NCBI RefSeq assembly: GCF_938046015.1
Contig: NZ_CALIXW010000020.1
Coordinates: 1 to 64,000, forward strand
Origin: an uncultured Porphyromonas sp.
GTDB taxonomy: Bacteria > Bacteroidota > Bacteroidia > Bacteroidales > Porphyromonadaceae
Length of the DNA: 64,000 nucleotides
Reading direction: 5' to 3'
The position numbers were made by a program, and so were the translations under genes. Within the stretch, counting starts at the first letter, position 1. Each line of letters opens with the position of its first letter. Positions 59,432 through 64,000 of the stretch are shown piece after piece. Below the pieces are notes generated by a model. The model was given only the letters and a program-made list of their open reading frames with translations. It made no database searches and was not told where the DNA came from.

Positions 59432-60637
59432 AACGCTTTAAGAAAACAAATCGATAAGATCAAGCCAGCCTTCACTAAGGGTGGTCGCTTCGCGGCCCTG
59501 GAGTCTGTCTTCGATGGCTTCGAGACCTTCCTGTTCGTCCCGAACACGACCTCGAAGCGTCGTGGCGTGCATGTGCATGACGCCATAGACAGCAAGCGCA
59601 CGATGAGCGTGGTGATCTTCGCCCTGCTGCCTGCCCTCCTCTTCGGGATGTACAACATCGGGCTGCAGCACAATATAGCCCTCGGGCAGGAGTCCAGCTT
59701 CTGGGCAACCTTCCTCTACGGGCTCCTCTCGGTACTGCCACAGATCGTGGTATCCTACGCCGTGGGTCTGGGGATCGAGTTCATCATCGCTCAGCTCAAG
59801 CATGAGGAGATCCAGGAGGGCTTCCTGGTGACGGGGATCCTGATCCCCATGATCATCCCCGTGGAGACGCCCCTGTGGATGATCGCCGTAGCTACGGCCT
59901 TCGCTGTGGTCTTTGCTAAGGAGGTCTTCGGTGGTACGGGCTACAATGTCTTCAACGTCGCGCTGGTGACGCGTGCCTTCCTCTTCTTCTCCTACCCCGC
60001 AGCTATGTCGGGCGACAGCGTCTGGGTACGCCTGGGCTCGAGCTTCGGCTTCGGTGGCGAGGGTAAGGTCGTGGACGGCTTCTCGGGCGCTACGCCTCTG
60101 GGGCAGATCGCTGCTGCCAAGGGCGCGCTGCCTGACATCCACAATACGCTCGGCGGTGCACTCACCGACTGGGATGCCTTCCTGGGCTTCCTCCCCGGCT
60201 CTGTGGGTGAGGTCTCCACGCTGGCTATCCTCATCGGTGCCCTCATCCTCATCTTCACGGGGATCGCTAGCTACAAGATCATGGTATCGGGTGTGGTAGG
60301 GGTCTTCGCTATGGCCTCGCTCTTCAACGCTATCGGCGCTACGCCTGCCATGCAGGTCTCGGCACTGCACCATCTCCTCTATGGGGGCTTCGCCTTCGGG
60401 ATCGTCTTCATGGCTACCGACCCTGTGACGGCTGCACGCACCGAGGCGGGTAAGTGGGTCTATGGCTTCCTCGTCGGGGTCATGGTCGTCTTCATCCGTG
60501 TGCTCAATGCGGGCTACGCTGAGGGTATGATGCTCGCCATCCTGCTGATGAATACCTTCGCTCCCCTCATCGACTACATCGTCGTAGAGCGCAACGTCAA
60601 CAAGCGTAAGGCACGCCTCGCAGTAGCTAAGAACTAA
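59429..60637 (+). CDS. nqrB: Na(+)-translocating NADH:quinone reductase subunit B
   Basis: A 402-residue membrane subunit with about ten helices. The covalent FMN site is FSGATPLG with Thr222. NqrB also binds riboflavin and forms part of the sodium and quinone path. The gene begins with TTG, supported by an AAAGGA site 8 bases upstream. Length is normal for the family. Confidence 0.97.
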   Translation: MNALRKQIDKIKPAFTKGGRFAALESVFDGFETFLFVPNTTSKRRGVHVHDAIDSKRTMSVVIFALLPALLFGMYNIGLQHNIALGQESSFWATFLYGLLSVLPQIVVSYAVGLGIEFIIAQLKHEEIQEGFLVTGILIPMIIPVETPLWMIAVATAFAVVFAKEVFGGTGYNVFNVALVTRAFLFFSYPAAMSGDSVWVRLGSSFGFGGEGKVVDGFSGATPLGQIAAAKGALPDIHNTLGGALTDWDAFLGFLPGSVGEVSTLAILIGALILIFTGIASYKIMVSGVVGVFAMASLFNAIGATPAMQVSALHHLLYGGFAFGIVFMATDPVTAARTEAGKWVYGFLVGVMVVFIRVLNAGYAEGMMLAILLMNTFAPLIDYIVVERNVNKRKARLAVAKN

Positions 60638-60654
60638 GACAGCAGCAACACACG

Positions 60655-61389
60655 ATGGATACAAACAAGAACTCATACGTGATCATCTACGCATCCGTGA
60701 TGGTCATCCTCGCCGCGGTCTTCCTGGCTGGGGCGAACATCCTGCTCAAGCCTTCGCAGGAGGAGAACGCTCGTATCGATAAGATGGAGCAGATCCTGCG
60801 CGCCCTCGGGCAGACGCCCTCCAAGGCCGACGTCATCTCCACCTACGAGGGGCTGATCAAGAAGGAACTCCTAGTCAACGCCGAGGGACAGGTCGTCCAG
60901 TCCTTCGAGGGCGGGGAGATCGGTAAGAGCGCTGCCTTCAACGCCAATACCGAGCTCGACTACAAGCTCATCGCCAAGGGCGAGCAGCGTGACCTGCCCG
61001 TCTGGGTCGCTGAGGTCGGGGGTAAGACCGTCTACGTCCTGCCGCTCAATGGCGCTGGGCTGTGGAATAAGATCTGGGGCTACATCGCGGTAGACGCCGC
61101 TGACCACTCTACGGTCACGGGAGCAGACTTCGGCAACGCTGGGGAGACCCCAGGGCTCGGTGCCGAGATCTCTACGCCTCGCTTCTCTGCCGAATTCCAG
61201 GGCAAGCAGCTCTTCCGTGAAGGCAAGTTCACGGGCATCGCTGTCGTCAAGCCCGGGCAGAAGGTGGACGATAAGGACTATGTCGACGGCATCTCGGGCG
61301 GTACGCTCACCAGCAACGGCGTCCACGACATGCTGCACCATAGCCTCGCTCCCTTCCAAAAGTTCCTCGAAACCTATAACGCGCAGTAG
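60655..61389 (+). CDS. nqrC: Na(+)-translocating NADH:quinone reductase subunit C
   Basis: A 244-residue subunit: one N-terminal membrane helix (YVIIYASVMVILAAVFLAGANIL) and a periplasmic domain whose FMN attachment motif is SGGTLTSNG with Thr217. It passes electrons between the D/E subunits and NqrB. The next gene starts 2 bp after its stop. Confidence 0.97.
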   Translation: MDTNKNSYVIIYASVMVILAAVFLAGANILLKPSQEENARIDKMEQILRALGQTPSKADVISTYEGLIKKELLVNAEGQVVQSFEGGEIGKSAAFNANTELDYKLIAKGEQRDLPVWVAEVGGKTVYVLPLNGAGLWNKIWGYIAVDAADHSTVTGADFGNAGETPGLGAEISTPRFSAEFQGKQLFREGKFTGIAVVKPGQKVDDKDYVDGISGGTLTSNGVHDMLHHSLAPFQKFLETYNAQ

Positions 61390-61391
61390 CT

Positions 61392-62033
61392 ATGTCTCTC
61401 TGGAATAAAAAGAATAAAGAAACCCTTCTCGGTCCGCTGAGCAAGAACAATCCCATCATGGTGCAGATGCTCGGCATCTGCTCCGCCCTTGCCGTGACCT
61501 CCAAGCTGGAGCCCGCCCTCGTCATGGGGCTGTCGGTGACCATCGTCGTGGCCTTTGCCAACGTGGTGATCTCGCTCCTGCGTAAGGGGATCCCCAACCG
61601 CATCCGCATCATCGTACAGCTGGTGGTCGCCGCTACGCTCGTGACGCTGGTCAGTGAGGTCCTCAAGGCCTATGCCTACGACGTGAGCAAGCAGCTCTCC
61701 GTCTTCGTCGGGCTGATCATCACCAACTGTATCCTCATGGGTCGTCTGGAGGCCTTCGCCCTTGGTAATGGTCCCTGGGAGTCCTTCCTCGATGGGGTCG
61801 GTAACGGCCTCGGCTACGCCATCGTGCTGGCTGTCGTCGGCTTCTTCCGTGAGCTGCTGGGCTCGGGGACGCTGCTGGGCTTCCAGGTCATCCCTCAGTC
61901 GCTCTACGCTACCGATGGTATCCATGGCTACGTCAATAATGGCCTGATGATCCTGCCTCCGATGGCACTCATCTCCGTGGCTGTCCTCATCTGGATCCAC
62001 CGCTCCTATAACAAGGAGCTGCAGGAAAACTAA
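61392..62033 (+). CDS. nqrD: Na(+)-translocating NADH:quinone reductase subunit D
   Basis: A 213-residue integral membrane subunit with six helices, homologous to NqrE and RnfE. GICSALAVTSKLEPALVMG contains a typical half-helix, and NCILMGRLEAFALGN is the second. With NqrE it holds the intramembrane iron centre. Confidence 0.97.
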   Translation: MSLWNKKNKETLLGPLSKNNPIMVQMLGICSALAVTSKLEPALVMGLSVTIVVAFANVVISLLRKGIPNRIRIIVQLVVAATLVTLVSEVLKAYAYDVSKQLSVFVGLIITNCILMGRLEAFALGNGPWESFLDGVGNGLGYAIVLAVVGFFRELLGSGTLLGFQVIPQSLYATDGIHGYVNNGLMILPPMALISVAVLIWIHRSYNKELQEN

Positions 62034-62067
62034 CATCTCCCACGCCTACTAGTAGTATCAAGAAAGA

Positions 62068-62685
62068 ATGGATACATTAGCCTTATTCTTCCGGTCGATC
62101 TTCGTCGACAATATGATCTTCGCCTACTACCTAGGGATGTGTTCGTTCCTGGCGGTATCGAAGAACGTAAAGACCTCCTTTGGTCTGGGACTAGCGGTCA
62201 TCTTCATCCTCACCTTCACGCTGCCGATCAACTACCTTCTGGAGACCAAGGTCTTCAAGCAGGGAGCCCTCGATTGGCTGCTCGGTCCTGAGGCTGCGAG
62301 CATTGACCTCTCCTTCCTCTCCTTCATCATCTTCATCGCTGTCATCGCTGCCTTCACGCAGCTGGTAGAGATGCTCGTCGAGCGCTTCAGTCCTTCGCTC
62401 TATGCCTCGCTGGGGATCTTCCTCCCGTTGATCGCCGTGAACTGCGCTATCCTCGGGGGCTCGCTCTTCATGCAGCAGCGTGAGTTCCCCACGATTGGGG
62501 AGGCTACCGTCTATGGCTTCGGCTCCGGTATCGGCTGGATGCTGGCTATCGTCGGTATGGCAGCTATCCGTGAGAAGCTTCAGTACTCGGACGTACCCAA
62601 GCCCCTGCGTGGTCTAGGGATCACCTTCATCATAACGGCGCTGATGGGTATAGCCTTCCTCAGCTTCTCGGGTGTCAAGATGTAA
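62068..62685 (+). CDS. nqrE: Na(+)-translocating NADH:quinone reductase subunit E
   Basis: A 205-residue membrane subunit with six helices; conserved cysteines are in YYLGMCSFLAVSKNV and AVNCAILGGSLF and bind the Fe centre shared with NqrD. Starts ATG 62068 after a 34-bp gap. Confidence 0.97.
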   Translation: MDTLALFFRSIFVDNMIFAYYLGMCSFLAVSKNVKTSFGLGLAVIFILTFTLPINYLLETKVFKQGALDWLLGPEAASIDLSFLSFIIFIAVIAAFTQLVEMLVERFSPSLYASLGIFLPLIAVNCAILGGSLFMQQREFPTIGEATVYGFGSGIGWMLAIVGMAAIREKLQYSDVPKPLRGLGITFIITALMGIAFLSFSGVKM

Positions 62686-62703
62686 TAGCGAAGTCTCTAA
62701 GTA

Positions 62704-63945
62704 ATGAATACAACCATCATACTCATCAGCGTAGCAGTCTTCCTGCTGCTGACGCTGCTGCTCGTCGTCGTGCTGCTCGTCGCTAAGAGCAAGCTCGTCC
62801 CCTCGGGCAATGTCAAGCTCACCATCAACGGGGAGAAGGAGGCTGAGGTGCCCATCGGGGGTACCCTGCTGAACACCCTGCAGAGTGAGAATATCTACCT
62901 CTCCAGCGCCTGCGGTGGTGGTGGTGCCTGCGGTCAGTGCCGCTGCCGCGTCGTCGAGGGCGGCGGTGAGATCCTCCCCACGGAGAAGGGTTTCTTCTCT
63001 CGCAAGGAGCAGTCCGAGCACTGGCGCCTAGCCTGCCAGACCAAGGTCAAGGAGGACATGCAGGTCATCGTCCCCGAGGAGGTCTTCGGCGTCAAGGAAT
63101 GGGAATGCGAGGTCATCTCTAACCGCAACGTTTCGACCTTCATCAAGGAGTTCGTCGTCAAGCTCCCTGAGGGTGAGGTCATGAACTTCAAGAGCGGTAG
63201 CTACGCACAGATCACCATCCCCAAGTACGATATCAAGTATTCGGACTACGATATTGATGAGAAGTTCCGCGGGGACTGGGATCACTTCGACATGTGGAGC
63301 CTGACGTGTAAGAACGACACGGAGACCATCCGTGCCTACTCTATGGCCAACTACCCTGCCGAAGGGAACATCATCACCCTCAACGTGCGTATCGCCACGC
63401 CTCCTATGGACCGCGCTACGCATAAGTGGATGAACGTCTCGCCAGGGATCTCCTCCTCCTACATCTTCTCCCTCAAGCCTGGGGACAAGGTGCGCATGAG
63501 TGGTCCTTACGGGGACTTCCATATCCAGGATACGGATGCTGAGATGCTCTACATCGGTGGTGGTGCAGGTATGGCACCGCTGCGCGCGCAGATCCTCCAC
63601 CTCTTCCGCACGCTCCACACGGGCCGCAAGGTATCCTACTGGTACGGTGCGCGTAGCAAGAAGGAGATCTTCTACGAAGAGGACTTCCGCGAGATCGAGA
63701 AGCAGTTCCCCAACTTCAGCTTCCATATCGCCCTCTCCGATCCTCAGCCTGAGGACAACTGGACGGGCTACACCGGCTTCATCCACCAGGTCATCCTCGA
63801 CAACTACCTCAAGAATCATGAGGCTCCCGAGGATATCGAGTACTACATGTGCGGCCCTGGCCCCATGGCCAATGCCGTCAAGGCGATGCTGGAGAACCTC
63901 GGCGTAGAGCGCTCGCAGCTCTTCTTCGACGACTTCGGCGGCTAG
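62704..63945 (+). CDS. nqrF: Na(+)-translocating NADH:quinone reductase subunit F
   Basis: The 413-residue NADH-oxidising subunit. One N-terminal helix (IILISVAVFLLLTLLLVVVLLVA) precedes a 2Fe-2S ferredoxin domain with Cys70, Cys76, Cys79 and Cys111 (CGGGGACGQC and ACQTK), then an FAD domain (RAYSMANYP) and an NADH-binding domain (GGGAGMAPLRAQ, YMCGPGPM). It ends with FFDDFGG. All motifs are intact, so the complex should be functional. The 55 bases after it hold nothing recognisable before the window ends. Confidence 0.97.
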   Translation: MNTTIILISVAVFLLLTLLLVVVLLVAKSKLVPSGNVKLTINGEKEAEVPIGGTLLNTLQSENIYLSSACGGGGACGQCRCRVVEGGGEILPTEKGFFSRKEQSEHWRLACQTKVKEDMQVIVPEEVFGVKEWECEVISNRNVSTFIKEFVVKLPEGEVMNFKSGSYAQITIPKYDIKYSDYDIDEKFRGDWDHFDMWSLTCKNDTETIRAYSMANYPAEGNIITLNVRIATPPMDRATHKWMNVSPGISSSYIFSLKPGDKVRMSGPYGDFHIQDTDAEMLYIGGGAGMAPLRAQILHLFRTLHTGRKVSYWYGARSKKEIFYEEDFREIEKQFPNFSFHIALSDPQPEDNWTGYTGFIHQVILDNYLKNHEAPEDIEYYMCGPGPMANAVKAMLENLGVERSQLFFDDFGG

Positions 63946-64000
63946 CCGTCGCTCGGCCCAGGCCCAGGCTAGAGAAACAGATCCTGCCCTCGGGCAATGC

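Overview
The window looks like a chromosomal segment of a high-GC member of the Bacteroidota, most likely Porphyromonas or a close relative. This is inferred from: at least 20 promoter boxes of the Bacteroidota form TAnnTTTG; a SusC/RagA-SusD/RagB pair; a PorE-like type IX secretion lipoprotein; lipoproteins with a KDE-type export signal; a complete nqrA-F operon; and few Shine-Dalgarno sequences. No species name can be supported from the sequence alone.

Layout. 1-1188: 5' part of a tRNA-Val, then a long non-coding stretch with a nested inverted-repeat element and a 22-bp tandem array. 1189-3148 (+): ribosomal protein L31, an arginine-deiminase-like enzyme, a periplasmic thioredoxin. 3265-8931 (-): a co-directional set of CDF metal exporter, putative porin, solute-binding protein, nitroreductase and DUF2520 protein. 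9238-12517: a small accessory region with an A+T-rich P-loop gene between 222-bp direct repeats, then a tannase-like esterase between two copies of the 3' end of polA. 12444-20960 (-): polA, an AddB-like nuclease, a TPR protein and an MFS transporter. 21549-26829 (+): DUF4919-like protein, recJ, recQ, tRNA-Leu. 26923-31356 (-): porE, queE, fhs. 32153-36936 (+): a four-gene His-rich cluster (small CxxC membrane protein, TonB receptor, two lipoproteins), probably for metal uptake. 37061-39324 (-): M64 peptidase and ketopantoate reductase. 39790-40833 (+): zinc alcohol dehydrogenase. 41167-45989 (-): SusD and SusC. 46438-48804 (+): siderophore-type TonB receptor. 48963-56757 (-): PafA-like phosphatase, prmA, hemL, beta-hexosaminidase, radA. 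58043-63945 (+): nqrA-F.

The most unusual content is non-coding. Seven intergenic arrays share an exact 22-bp period with a GGATATC-centred core. Two further arrays have the same 22-bp period but an unrelated A+T-rich core (TTATATTACTTT). Two copies of a ~275-bp element are built from nested inverted repeats. Together they resemble minisatellite-bearing MITEs such as BrickBuilt of P. gingivalis, but that relation is an inference. No transposase, integrase or CRISPR array was found.

Functionally the window joins outer-membrane nutrient and metal uptake (three TonB-dependent receptors, a porin), sodium-dependent respiration (Nqr), DNA repair (polA, recJ, recQ, radA, AddB-like) and envelope or host-glycan degradation (hexosaminidase, M64 peptidase, tannase-like esterase, phosphatase). 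Hairpin terminators separate most convergent operons. Promoter assignments rest on the -7 box only; -33 boxes are mostly not recognisable.
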